Part shown: piece after piece, positions 10,789-22,191 of the stretch
How the letters are laid out: each line of letters starts with the position of its first letter
How positions within the stretch are numbered: the stretch's first letter is position 1
Assembly: GCA_014155875.1 (NCBI GenBank)
Contig: JACEFZ010018186.1
Location: 124,001-188,000 of the forward strand
Length of the DNA stretch: 64,000 nucleotides
Direction: 5' to 3'
Source: Cepaea nemoralis
Lineage: Eukaryota > Mollusca > Gastropoda > Stylommatophora > Helicidae
The notes under the pieces: generated by a model
Told to the model about the DNA's origin: nothing
The model's input: only the letters and a program-made list of their open reading frames with translations
The model's database searches: none
Made by a program: the position numbers and the translations under genes

Positions 10789-12168
10789 TTATACCAACTC
10801 TGGAAAGAGTTGTGATATTTTGTGCGTGTACATGAAGGAAACTAAATGTGTGTTATATGTGTGGTGTTTGTATCTGGCAAAATTTCTGCAGGTCCATATA
10901 AGTTGTCTGTAGTAAGAAAGTGCTACAAGTAGTTTTGTATGTATGTCCTTAGATGTCATTGGTATAGTATTGAGAAAAATTGCTTTATATATGTCGGTTT
11001 GTTTGCCTGTGTGTGTTTGTATGAGGTGTTTGAGTGTTGCGCGTGTGGCAGTAATTGTTGGACACGTATAATAAATGTGTTCCTCTGTCTCTTGTGTGTT
11101 TTTTCTACATAATTGACATTGTTTGGATATGTATGCTTCTACCTGTGTTGTGGGGGTCATACTGTATAACAGTCTATATGTGATCTCTCTAGCTTTTGGT
11201 GTTATGTGTTTGTTGTGTAGGTTTGAAAAGGTGCATGTGAAGTCAGTCATGAAGTATTTGTGTCCTCTTTTAATCCTAAGTCTTAGTGATGGTGCTTGTT
11301 CTCTAACTAAATGTTTGTATATTGTGTGTGTTGTTTGCTGTATTAACTGTTCATGTCCTTTTATTGCCTGTATGCATGTCTGATAGAATGTTGGCAGTCT
11401 TCCCTGGTAGTGTGCAGTTGCATTGTTAAGAGGTGTGAGATGTTTGATGTTGTGGCCTATGTAGTATAGTGCTAGTCTGTTCTGTTCTGGGTGTCTGATG
11501 ATTTTACCTATGTGACTGATTCTAAGTGACAGTATTTTTGTCTGGATGTCCTGTAGTGAAATCCCGCCTTGTTTCCTGTCTTGTATGAGAGTTTTGTGTT
11601 TAATGCTGTGTATCGTGTTGGTGAAGATGAAGCGTCTGATTTGTTTGTTTATGTTTGTGACGGTCTGTTTAAGAGGGTCCAGTAATGTCGTTAATTATAT
11701 TATTTTGGGTAATATGTATGTGTTGACTATTGTGCTTCTACCAAATATTGTGGATGTCTTGTACCTATACCTGTGTAACATGTCTGTGATCTGTTCGGTC
11801 AGTGTGTGCCATGTCTGTCTGTGTGTTTCTGTGGGATCGCATGGAAATGTGATCCCATACAGCTTCATGGTGTCTATGTGTTTCAGATCTGGAGGGAAAT
11901 CAGCCTTTTGTTTCCACTTTCCCAGGCCCATTATCTGTGATTTCTGTACATTAATTTTGGCTCCACTGCCTTTTCCAAAATGGGTAAAGGTGTGGAGTAT
12001 ATTCCTTATTGATGTGTTGCTGGTGGGAAAGAAGGCAGTGTCATCTGCATAGGCGATGAGCTTCTGCTCTCCTATCCCATGCAGGAAGGTTCCTTTAATA
12101 CTAGTGTCTTGCCTTATCTTCTCTAATAAAGGTTCTAGAGTGAGCACATATAGGAGTGGTGATAAGGG
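8347..12168. repeat. Left arm of a large inverted repeat (about 3.8 kb)
   Basis: This segment, reverse-complemented, matches 14300-18205 closely throughout, both in ORF2 C-terminal coding sequence and in the long 3' UTR. Matching landmarks include the ORF2 end (10789 against 15679) and the block reading CGGGTTTAC near 8400 against GTAAACCCG near 18155. Differences are scattered single bases and small length changes in simple repeats. Outside about 8350 the match stops. Confidence 0.85.
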
Positions 12169-14111
12169 ATCTCAGGATTTTTGTACAAGATCTGTATCCA
12201 CTGCCTGTAGTACTCTCCTATGTTACAGTGTTCTAGTGTCCTATGTAGGTAAGTGTGGGAAATTCTGTCGAAGGCCTTCTCTTGATCCAAGGATAAGATG
12301 GAGGATGGACAGTCTTTTCCATGTGTATAGTTAATAATGTCTCTAATGAGGTGTGCGTGATTGTGTATATTTCTGTCTTTGACACTGCACTGTTGGTCTG
12401 GGTGTATTAGTGTTGGCATGAAAGGTTTAAGTTTGTTGGTGAGTGATTTGGCGAGTATCTTGTAGTCTGTGTTGAGTTAGGAAATTGGTCTGTAGTTCTT
12501 CAGTTGTGTTTTGTCAGTTTTATCCTTGCATATGAGTGTAATGTAAGACATGTTGCAGCTGTCCGGAAGATTTTTTTTGTCAAAGGCTTCCTGATAGACT
12601 TTGAGGAGAAGATTGCCTAGAATAGGAAAGAAGTGTTGGTAGAATTCTACTGTCAAACCGTCTGGTCCTGGAGTTTTGTCTTTGCTTAGTGTGCTTAGTG
12701 CCTGTGTTATGTCTGTCAGTGTCAGTTCTGTGTCCAGTGTGTCTTTGTCTGTGTCAGATAATTTCTTTGTGTACTGTAAGAAGTTGTCTTGTATCTGTGT
12801 GTCGACTGTCTCTGCTGTGAATAGTTGTGTGTAGTGTTGTTGGAAAGCACTCTCTATGTGTGGTGTTTCTGTCTGCATATTTCCTTGCATGTCTGATATT
12901 TTGCTTATTTGTCTGTTACGTTGTACATTCTGTTCTATTGCTAAATATTGCCTCGTAGCTGACTCTTGTGTAAGTGTGTTGAGTTTTGTTCTTAGAAGAG
13001 CACCCAGATATCTGTGTTGTTGGTGTTCTTCTAGTTGTGCTTCTAATGTGTGTAAGTGATGTGCATCTCTGTCTGTTTGTTTTGTTAGTCGTATGGCTGT
13101 CTGTATGATGCGCTCCTGTCTTAGTCTGTCTTTGTGGATCATGGTTGCTAGATGTTGTGTTCTGCTTCGTATGGTGTTTGTCAATAAGTTCCAGTATTGT
13201 GTGATGTTCTCAGTCGGTATATTGTCTGTGTACGTGTGTATGAGCTGTGTCATATATTTTACATATTCTGGGTGTTCCAATAGTGAATTATTGTACTTCC
13301 AGTGAGGTGACCTTTTATTTGGCTGCGTGTTTGTGCTGTTTGTGCTGATGTGTGCTAGTATTGCTTTGTGGTCTGTGTAATCTAAAGTTTCCCGTAGGTG
13401 TTTGGTTTGTATGATGTGATGTGTTGCGGGCGTATAAATCCGGTCTAATCTAGATGATCTGTTGTGTGTTTTGTTTGTGTATGTCGTTTCTCTATTGTCG
13501 GGGTGTGTATGCCTGAATGCGTCTGTGAGGTTGTGTGTGTCGATGATATTTCGTAGTGTGTCAAGTTGATGTAAGCTGTCCCTGCCGGCTCTCCTCAGCT
13601 GTTTTCTCACCTCCCCACCCACCAAGTCTAAATCTTCAAGAACACAATTGTAATCACCGGCAAGAACAATATTTTGTCCCCTGTATGTCTGTGTTAGTAA
13701 GTCGTCTAAATTTTCATAAAATAGAGGTTGATAATTGTAGTTAGGTGGTGCGTGTATGTTCACAATGACAAATGAGTGTGTGTCGTTTTTAACTTGAACT
13801 GTGGAAATTCTACCTTGTGCGTCTGTGTGTGTTCTAAAAATAGTCCACGTGTCGGAAATTTGGAGAATGGCTGTCCCTGACCCTACGTTATGTTTTGCCA
13901 AACTGAAACTCGAGTTTCTTAATCCTAGCCGTGTCACTAATTCTGCTGCTTCAAAGTCTGTTTTGATGTTTGTTTCTTGTAATAAAAGAAGATCTGGCTT
14001 GTGTTTGTGTATGAGTGTGACTATATGTTGTAATTTCATTATCATACCACGAATATTCAAACTAATTAAAACTAAGTTGTCTGCCTTTTTTAAAATAAAA
14101 TTAAACAACAT
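10789..14111 (-). pseudogene. LINE-A ORF2 (endonuclease and reverse transcriptase), broken
   Basis: The 544-codon frame 14111-12477 holds an AP endonuclease with LISLNIRGM, LLLQETNI, GDYNCV, SRLDRIY and TDHKAI, followed by the start of the RT (KNYRPIS). A stop at 12477 and later shifts break the rest: SVKDRNIHNHAHLI and LDQEKAFDRISHTY at 12135-12419, YADDT at about 12045, IFGRSTIVNTYI at about 11740, and CQLCRKNTQETEEHI at about 11080. About 75 bases (RT segment ending RQGC) are missing at 12168/12169. Family: L1/Tx1-like by the RT pattern and CCHC-type C-terminus; the clade is my inference. It would nick DNA and copy its RNA at the nick. Confidence 0.85.
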
Positions 14112-14154
14112 GGTGGTTAAATTAAGTGATTACCTTTATCTTTCCTGTAGTAAT

Positions 14155-14255
14155 TTAATTCTGGGTTGCGTCTTCGAGTTTGATGGTATGTTTGTAGTTT
14201 TCGTTTTCCTCGTGTTCTTCGTCGGTGTCTTCGTCAGTGTTTATAAAAAGATTGA
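14155..14255 (-). pseudogene. 3' end of LINE-A ORF1
   Basis: On the minus strand these bases encode the acidic end of ORF1 (INTDEDTDEEHEENEN, then ending in EDATQN before a stop). The same end is found at 30500-30600. The fragment begins abruptly at about 14255, where it meets a LINE-A copy in the opposite orientation (from 14268). Confidence 0.8.
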
Positions 14256-14267
14256 TAAAAGCTAGCT

Positions 14268-15679
14268 TCAGGCTCACGAGATCTGTAAGACAAGGATGTC
14301 CCTTATCACCACTCCTGTATGTGCTCACTCTAGAACCTTTATTAGAGAAGATAAGGCAAGACACTAGTATTAAAGGAACCTTCCTGCATGGGATAGGAGA
14401 GCAGAAGCTCATCGCCTATGCAGATGACACTGCCTTCTTTCCCACCAGCAACACATCAATAAGGAATATACTCCACACCTTTACCCATTTTGGAAAAGGC
14501 AGTGGAGCCAAAATTAATGTACAGAAATCACAGATAATGGGCCTGGGAAAGTGGAAACAAAAGGCTGATTTCCCTCCAGATCTGAAACACATAGACACCA
14601 TGAAGCTGTATGGGATCACATTTCCATGCGATCCCACAGAAACACACAGACAGACATGGCACGCACTGACCGAACAGATCACAGACATGTTACACAGGTA
14701 TAGGTACAAGACATCCACAATATTTGGTAGAAGCACAATAGTCAACACATACATATTACCCAAAATAATATAATTAACGACAGTACTGGACCCTCCTAAA
14801 CAGACCGTCACAAACATAAACAAACAAATCAGACGCTTCATCTTCACCAACACGATACACAGCATTAAACACAAAACTCTCATACAAGACAGGAAACAAG
14901 GCGGGATTTCACTACAGGACATCCAGACAAAAATACTGTCACTTAGAATCAGTCACATAGGTAAAATCATCAGACACCCAGAACAGAACAGACTAGCACT
15001 ATACTACATAGGCCACAACATCAAACATCTCACACCTCTTAACAATGCAACTGCACACTACCAGGGAAGACTGCCAACATTCTATCAGACATGCATACAG
15101 GCAATAAAAGGACATGAACAGTTAATACAGCAAACAACACACACAATATACAAACATTTAGTTAGAGAACAAGCACCATCACTAAGACTTAGGATTAAAA
15201 GAGGACACAAATACTTCATGACTGACTTCACATGCACCTTTTCAAACCTACACAACAAACACATAACACCAAAAGCTAGAGAGATCACATATAGAATGTT
15301 ATACAGTATGACCCCCACAACACAGGTAGAAGCATACATATCCAAACAATGTCAATTATGTAGAAAAAACACACAAGAGACAGAGGAACACATTTATTAT
15401 ACGTGTCCAACAATTACTGCCACACGCGCAACACTCAAACACCTCATACAAACACACACAGGCAAACAAACCGACATATATAAAGCAATTTTTCTCAATA
15501 CTATACCAATGACATCTAAGGACATACATACAAAACTACTTGTAGCACTTTCTTACTACAGACAACTTATATGGACCTGCAGAAATTTTGCCAGATACAA
15601 ACACCACACATATAACACACATTTAGTTTCCTTCATGTACACGCACAAAATATCACAACTCTTTCCAGAGTTGGTATAA
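14268..15679 (+). pseudogene. LINE-A ORF2 C-terminal half (plus strand)
   Basis: Starts inside the RT at SFRLTRSVRQGCPLSPLLY, then QKLIAYADDTAFF (catalytic YADD near 14420), SQIMGLGKWKQKADF, IFGRSTIVNTYILPKII. A stop TAA at about 14771 interrupts, after which the frame continues through RISHIGKIIRHPEQ, REITYRMLYSM, CQLCRKNTQETEEHIYYTC and ends FPELV-stop at 15679. Five-prime truncated. It is the plus-strand partner of the minus copy at 10.8-12.2 kb. Confidence 0.85.
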
Positions 15680-18205
15680 ATGGTATACCAACTCTGGCAA
15701 TTTTGGGAATTTTTTGGTAATTTTGGTATACATGAGTGAGAGAAAAAAAGAAGAAACTGTGAATGAATGGTGAGTGGATGATTAAATAGATCACATATGG
15801 TCAAAAGACCAATGGAAAATCCCTTATGTAAAGAATAGTGGAAGTATAAATGCTTGTTTTACTTGTTTCAAAATGATGGTTTCACCCTTATAGACAAGAG
15901 GGAAAAGAAAAAAGGAGAAAAGAAAATTAAACTCCTCCCATTCCAATGTACTATTTATGGAATATTTGGCTTTGAATGCACTTGTTGTGCTATACTACCA
16001 CCACTACTAAGATTATCACTTTAGTAAATAAACTCACATATTTGTTATACTATTATCATTATTATTATTATTATTATTATTTTATTATTATTGTTTATTA
16101 TAATGATTATCATCATTATTATTATGACTATCTTTATTCTACCTTTACTATCCTTAGTATTATTAATGTTATAAGTATTATTGATATCATCATTATTATT
16201 TTACAATTTCATCTCCCCCGCCCCCCCCCCCCCCTTGCTTACAGTTTGTTGCCTTTGCTACTAACCCCACTGGTTGGTTCAAATTTTTGTCCTGCCGGTG
16301 CCATCATTACTAAGGGTGGTCAGGAGAGCATTGATGGAATTGAACAATTAGTGGGAGGGTAGCGCGGGAAACAAAAATGTAAAGATTTCCCTTTCTCTTA
16401 GTCACCCCCTTTGAATCATGTGAGTGAGGGTTGAATGAATGAATAAATACAAAAACACATATGGTTATCAAACCAATAATATTGTAAAAACTTATGCAAA
16501 TACAAATATCTGGATAATTTTTATTTTAAACAAAAAAAAAAAAGAAAGAGAGAGCAAAGAGGGAAATATGAATAAACCCCAACATTTAGGAAAAAAAAAC
16601 AAGGAGGAAAATAAAACCCGCTCCTTTACTCCAAGTATTATTAAAACTGCAGTTTGCATGTGTATGTACCTGCTAGGCTATGTTTAACACCATTACAAAG
16701 AAAATCATCCTAACAAATGGAATCACATATTGTAAAAATGTATGTCTCCTCCTGTCATTATTAGTATTATCATCATTAGTAATAAACCAAAACCCCTTTC
16801 CCATGTGCCCCCCCCCTCCCCTTGCTGATGGTTTGATGCTGCCTTTGCTGATACCCACACCGGTTTGGTTCAAATATTTATCCTGCCTTTACCATCATTG
16901 CCCAGAGAGGGGGGTAATGGCATTGGTGGAGTGGAACCAAATTGGTGAGAGAATGGCAAGGGAAACAAAAATGTAAAGATTGTAAAAATTTGTGCTAATA
17001 CTGATGCTTGTTTACCTTTTACAATAAGTAATTTAAAAAAAAAAAAAACACACAAGAGGAAGGGAAAAAATGAATGAACCCTTACAAATAAGACCAAAAA
17101 ATAAGCAAGGAGGAAAAGAAAACCAACTCCTTTTACTTCTACTATGTTGCAATTTATATGTACCTACTATGCTATGCTAACACCATACCTAGGAAAATCA
17201 TTCTAGCAAATGGAATCACAGTTTTGGAAAGTGGGATCATTATCATAACTATTATCATCATTGCTGTTACTATCAGTACTGTTATCACCCTTAGCAGGTA
17301 AATGTTAGTCATCATTATCATTGATGTATTTGGTTTTAGTTGCATTATTAATATAGTAACCTTTATTAATATATAACCTCATCTCCCATGAGACCCCCCC
17401 CCCCCTTCCCTCACGCATGGTTTGTTTGTTGCCTTTGCTGACACCCTCACCCTTTGGTTCCAAAATTTATCCTGCCTTTACCATCATTACCCATTAGTGT
17501 GGTGGGTCAAATGGGTGAGAGTGGGACTATCACTATTTTCATTGAGTACTTATCATTGCATTTATTAGCATTGCTGTTATCACCCTTAGTAGTTTTATTC
17601 CTTGCCATTATTATTTTAGATGCATTTCATGTAAACACCATTCCTAGGATAAGCATTTTAGCAAATGGAGTCACATGATTAACTATTATTATCTTTGCTG
17701 TCTATTTATCTTTGCTGTTATTGTTATCACCTTTAGCAGTTTTAGTCCTTGTCATTATTATTATAGATGTATTTCATGTAAACACCATACCTAGGAAAAT
17801 CATTTTAGCAAATGGAACCACAAGTTTAACTATTTATTATCATTGCTGTTTATTATCATTGCTGTTACTATTATCACCCTTAGCAGTTTTTATTCTTGTC
17901 ATTATTATAGATGTATTTCATGTAAACACCATTCCTAAGATAATCATTTTAGCAAATGGAATCACAGGTTTAACTATTAATATTATTATCATCGCTGTTT
18001 ATTATCATAGCTGTGTAACAAAAACAATGTTATTGTTATCACCCTTAGCATTTTTAAATTATTCCTTGTCATTATTAATATTATTATTTATGTATTTGGT
18101 TGTCATTTGCATTAGTATCATTGTAATCATTATAAATATATATGGCTTTGTAAACCCGTAAACTGCACATCCCCCTTTCCCACCTTTTTGATACTGTTAT
18201 TGTTG
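14300..18205. repeat. Right arm of the large inverted repeat
   Basis: Reverse complement of 8347-12168 at very high similarity, as judged by eye over ORF2 and the 3' UTR. The spacer between arms (12169-14299) contains the 5' part of ORF2 on the minus strand. The right arm extends about 30 bases further inward in LINE-A sequence than the left arm does. Confidence 0.85.
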
Positions 18206-18525
18206 TCCCTGCTGCCACCCTCGCCGGTTGGTTCTAAACATTTTGTGCACCGCCATGTTTATCATCACCGAGGGATAGGGATGGTACTTGGTAGGAGTTT
18301 TAGAGCTGGCAGGAGAGCGGGGCGGCAAGGGAAATAATAACAGCCCACTATCATCACGCTGTTGATTTAAAATATTTCCTTACAACAATGTCAATGGAGG
18401 AATGGTTAAATGTATAACATATTTGTAATTTTTGCGCATATGTCACCTACACTTCCACATGCAACGCTCTGTAACAACACGAACAATACAAATGCAAATG
18501 TTTCTTAACACTCAATAAAAGGTTG
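15680..18525 (+). other. LINE-A 3' UTR (plus strand) with poly(A) signal
   Basis: About 2.8 kb after the ORF2 stop, made of at least four diverged modules. The landmark CCATCATT block recurs near 16300, 16890, 17480 and 18255. C-runs lie at about 16212-16232, 16808-16822 and 17394-17406. The UTR ends with ACGCTCTGTAACAACACG, then AATAAA at 18514-18519. An equivalent end at 39.56 kb is followed by poly(A). Here a T-run follows instead, belonging to the next feature. Confidence 0.75.
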
Positions 18526-18557
<32 letters not shown>

Positions 18558-18894
18558 TTTATATTTTTTCTTTTTTTTCCTTGGTCGTGAACTGGCTGAC
18601 AAAATTTATTTGATGATTATGAGTGAAGAGACCTTTTCTTTTTATATATTTTTTCCTTCTTTTAAAGTTATTGATAATTGTCCTCGGCGGTGATATCTCC
18701 CCTTTACCTAAACAGCTGCCTACAATGTAGCCTATACCAGTGCCCACTATACCGCCGGCAACAACCACAGTTGCGGAAAGTCCTGATGCACCTGCTGATT
18801 GTAGAGCTGCAAGCGCGCCGAGGCCAACTTGGGTTTTATAGGCAAGAGACATGGCCTTGGCTGCCAGGGAACCTGGAATAATGCCACCAGTCTC
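18526..18894 (-). pseudogene. ISG12 (IFI6/IFI27-like) gene fragment, antisense to the LINE
   Basis: On the minus strand from 18894 the frame reads TGGIIPGSLAAKAMSLA, then LAALQSAGASGLSATVV and VAGGIVGTGIGYIVGS, then a basic tail. This is the pattern of the ISG12/IFI27 domain (GxxxGSxAAxxMS, then LQSxGAxGLS): a small hydrophobic membrane protein, in vertebrates interferon-induced and reported at mitochondria or nuclear envelope. The frame is open for about 115 codons including LINE-derived codons at its start. An AATAAA on the minus strand (18605-18610) and an A-run (T-run 18526-18548 on plus) suggest a processed mRNA copy. It joins LINE-A ORF1 at 18895. A second, diverged copy lies at 45.07-45.35 kb. 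Confidence 0.7.
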
Positions 18895-19264
18895 CAGGCT
18901 GCCCGTGTGGCAGTTTACAAAGCCTGCCTACGTGGTAAAACAGTAAAGCTACCGACGGAGGGACTAGAGGTGTCGATCAAACACTCGAAAGAGAAAGGGA
19001 GCGAGTGACTATTCATTGGCGCCCCAACACTATCTCTCCAGAAGGAGAGAAGTTTATAGTGGAAAAGACAACAGGAGACGAAAACGCAGAAGTCTTCCGA
19101 ATCAAGTATGGCGGTGGAAAGTGGGGCGTGCTGTGCACAGGGTTGCCACTTTTTTTGGACCAAAAGTATCTAGAAATGGCCCATACTACATCCATAAATA
19201 TCTAGATTTCGCTGGAAAGTATCTAGGAAAAATATCCAGATTGAGAAAGTAAGAAATTACGTAT

Positions 19265-19520
19265 GTATTGATGTGACTGCCGGTCTCCCTGGCGAAGAGT
19301 TTAGGGCTGTCGCCGTAATCTCGTATATTCTCGTGGGTAACGCAGCTGCACCCGAACCGGCAGCGGTTTGAGCCGCGCTGGTAATTTAAGGGGTATGTGA
19401 ACCGGTCGCTCAGAAAGCAATCACAAACTACTGAGCATAATCTTGCCTAGTACATCAACAGCAGCTAAAAAATTCTGATGTTGACTGCAACGTCTTGTAA
19501 CGGATATGCAACATTTAAAA
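19265..19520 (+). repeat. SINE copy 1 (tRNA-type head, shared central domain)
   Basis: Shares a core with copies at 23.33-23.57 and 28.73-28.98 kb: CCGGTCGCTCAGAAAGCAAT, then AAACTACTGAGC, AATCTTGCC, AACAGCAGCTAAAA, GTTGACTGCAACG, and TGTAACGGATATG at the end. It lies inside the hAT element. The B-box region is poorly kept here (AGCGGTTTGAGCC). Confidence 0.7.
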
Positions 19521-19578
19521 AAATATTAATGTGACTTATCTATAGAATCATGTCCTCATCTTCACTGATGATGCAATC

Positions 19579-20931
19579 TCACAAAGATGCACTTAGCTTG
19601 GCTGATGAAGTTGAAGCTTCAGATTCAAAATGACTCTGGTATGCTTTAGCTGTTCCAATTTCTTTTAATACACGATCAGGGAGCTGATAAGTTGAACAGC
19701 ATTTTCCTGCTCTCATCTGGCCAAATCTTATTGCCAAGATAGCATTTAAGAGGTCAAGTTTCATCCTGTTTCTTAGTTTACATTTTGTATAATTCACAGT
19801 ACTGAAAACTCTTTCCGCATCAACATTTGAATGGGGTAGTATCATGCCAGACATCGCATATTCAAAGAGCTTACAGAATGGACTGTTTCCTGAGGCATCT
19901 TTAAGTTGTCTTACTTCACTCCAAAAAGCTTCAGTTTCTGTTTTGTTTGTCTAGTCAACCAAATTTATTTTGGTTAACTAATATTCTGCTTCCGCCACAC
20001 TATTATCAGTAGCCCTTAACAATTTAATAACTTGACAATATTTAGGTATGTCCTTTACTGGCTGAGATATGTTGTTAATAGAAAAGAGTGAAATATTTTT
20101 CAATACATCTAAATTTTCAGGAAGTCTCTGCTTCAGTTGATTTAATAATGAGACAAGAAAATCTTGACAGTGCTTTCTTAAGTTGTTCTCTTCATTTTCT
20201 GTTAACAGTCCTTTTGTTTTTAAAACATCAAGTTTTGATTCCATTTGGTATCCCAGATATGGCTTAGGAGCCAAATAGCTCTCTATAGTGCAAGTAACAA
20301 GTCAGCTTTACAAGTTGGCAATATAAGTCTTTTACTAATTGAGTGAAATAGCAAAATGAGGTCGTCAAGTAATTTAACTTTATCAACATTTTGAGATTCA
20401 AATAGTTTATTAACTTTTTACACTTCACTTAAACTGGGTTGTAAAAAGAGAAGGAATTGCCAATTTTTTTTCATCACTGTACATTCCATATAATATTTCA
20501 GCTGTGTAGCACTTTTCACTTTGCCTTGTTATTTCGAAGTGTGTCTTCAACTCCAACAATTGGTTCACAATTATTTCAACAGCTGGTTGAATTGATAACC
20601 ATCTAGTTTTGCAATATGACAGAATTTTCAGTGGTGAGGAACTATCATTTAATGTTTTATATATATTAGTATATTGCTGTAGTCTGACAGATGATTTGGA
20701 GAACCAGTTATGTGTTTCAGCAATAAGGAATTCCAAATTCCTTGGTAAACATTCTGATGTGGCATGTAATAATGCTAGCTGCAAGGAATGACACGTAAAT
20801 TTTATGAGGATTAAAGATTGGATATCTTCCTTCAATTTTGCATAAACGCCATGGTTGATACCAACCGTTACCGAGGCATTATCGGTACCAATTACAGTCA
20901 AATTCTTGAAGTTTAAATGTTTACTGACCAA
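19579..20931 (-). pseudogene. hAT transposase (ZNF862/SCAND3-like type), broken
   Basis: Three minus-strand blocks align to a hAT transposase. The block 20931-20425 has GTDNASVTVGINHGVYAKL and FTCHSLQLALLHATSE, then LKILSYCKTRWLSIQPAVE. The block 20274-19978 has a helical middle region. The block 19854-19579 carries the C-terminal hAT dimerisation region with LPHSNVDAERVFSTVNYTK and LRNRMKLDLLNAILAIR. The N-terminal BED finger and first catalytic region are not visible. Stops and shifts separate the blocks, so the gene is inactive. Confidence 0.8.
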
Positions 20932-21247
20932 ATGTTTCTTCAGTGCCCTTATGCGCCCTTTTACTCATTACCTGGGGGTTGCCAGATTGCTGAGCGTTGA
21001 CCCAAGTCAGTTCAAAGTTTAAATAATGGCAGTTACCATAATTTACGCGCGTCCAGACCAAGCATAAAATGTGTAAATGACACCGAAAGAAAAGTAAAAT
21101 CTAGAAAGTATTCAAAATATCCGACTCCAAATGAAAAGTATCTAGAATTGCATCCAGCATCCAAACGTCAGAAAACGGCATCCAGATGCCGGCAAAAACC
21201 TCTAGATCTGGATATAAAATATCTAGAATGGCAACTATGGCTGTGCA

Positions 21248-22191
21248 CCCCCACAAAACCGATGCCACATTATGCCAAGATCACGGCGCCTGGGAAAATT
21301 ACACATAGGGACTGCTTTCAAAAACACTACACGCATCTATTCACAGCAGAGGCAGTCGACACACTGATAAAGACAACTTCGTACAGTTCACAAAGAAATT
21401 ACCTGACACAGACAGAGACACACTGGACACAGAACTGACACTGACAGAAATAACACAGGCACTGAACACACTGAACAAAGACAAAACACCAGGACCAGAC
21501 GGTTTGACAGTAGAATTCTACCAACACTTCTTTCCTGTCCTAGGCAATCTTCTCCTCAAATTATATCAGGAAACCTTTGACAAAAAACAGCATCCCGACA
21601 GCTGGATCATGTCCTACATCACACTCATATACAAAGACAACACTGACAAAACACAACTGAAGAACTGCAGACCAATTTCCTTACTCAACACAGATACAAG
21701 ATACTTGCCAAATCTCTCACCAACAAACTGAAACCTTTCATGCCAACACTCATACACCCAGACCAACAGTGCAGTGTCAAAGACAGAAATATACACCATC
21801 ACAATCACCTCATTAGAGACATAATCACCTACACACACGGGAAAGACTGTCCATCCTCCATCTTGCCCTTGGATCAAGAGAAGCCCTTCGACAGAATTTC
21901 CCACACTTACCTGCATAAGACACTAGAACACTGCAACATAGGAGAGTACTACAGGCAGTGGATGTAGATCTTGTTTAATAATCCTGAGAGCAAAGTGTTG
22001 GTGAACCATTCACTGACAGCCAGCTTCAGGCTTACGAGATCCGTAAGACAGGGATGTCCCTTATCACCACTCCTGTATGTGCTCACCCCAGAACCTTTAC
22101 TAGAGAAGATACGACAAGACACTAGTATTAAAGGAACCTTCGTGCATGGGATAGGAGAGCAGAAGCTCATCGTTTATGCAGATGACACTGA
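21248..22191 (+). pseudogene. LINE-A ORF1-ORF2 fusion remnant
   Basis: Continues the chimeric LINE-A copy after the hAT. ORF1 residues end at APGKIT; the next residues belong to ORF2 upstream of the RT (HYTHLFTAEAVD). RT landmarks follow across frames: KTPGPDGLTVEFYQHFFP (about 21485), NCRPISLLNTDTR (about 21665), DQQCSVKDRNIHHH, LDQEKPFDRISHTY, RSVRQGCPLSPLLY and VYADDT at about 22180. Stops (such as TAG at 21965) and shifts make it non-functional. At 22192 the sequence switches to an RNase H fragment. Confidence 0.8.

Larger units (their letters stand above)
19138..21239 (-). mobile_element. hAT-family DNA transposon with TIRs and 8-bp TSD
   Basis: Left end starts CAGGGTTGCCA at 19138. Right end is TGGCAACTATG at 21229-21239, whose reverse complement CATAGTTGCCA differs from the left end at two positions. 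The 8-bp duplication GCTGTGCA flanks it at 19130-19137 and 21240-21247. The target is LINE-A ORF1, whose reading resumes exactly after the duplication. Near both ends there are many short TATCTAGA/ATCCAGA-type motifs, as expected for subterminal transposase-binding sites. Length about 2.1 kb. Confidence 0.9.
18895..22191 (+). mobile_element. Chimeric internally deleted LINE-A copy, split by a hAT element
   Basis: ORF1 sequence starts at codon 78 of the full-length ORF1 (QAARVAVYK) directly after the ISG12 fragment, runs to 19137, and resumes after the hAT element at 21248 (PTKPMPHYAKITAPGKIT). It then jumps to the middle of ORF2 (FQKHYTHLFTAEAVD), losing the end of ORF1 and all of the endonuclease. 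The RT part continues to YADDT at about 22185. The copy at 45.35 kb has the same start and the same ORF1-to-ORF2 jump, so both descend from one rearranged ancestor. Confidence 0.8.

Noticed and set aside
11546..12052. A 168-codon plus-strand frame, mirrored at 14416-14922 on the minus strand
   Set aside because: Antisense shadow of LINE-A ORF2; it recurs wherever the LINE occurs and has no domain of its own.
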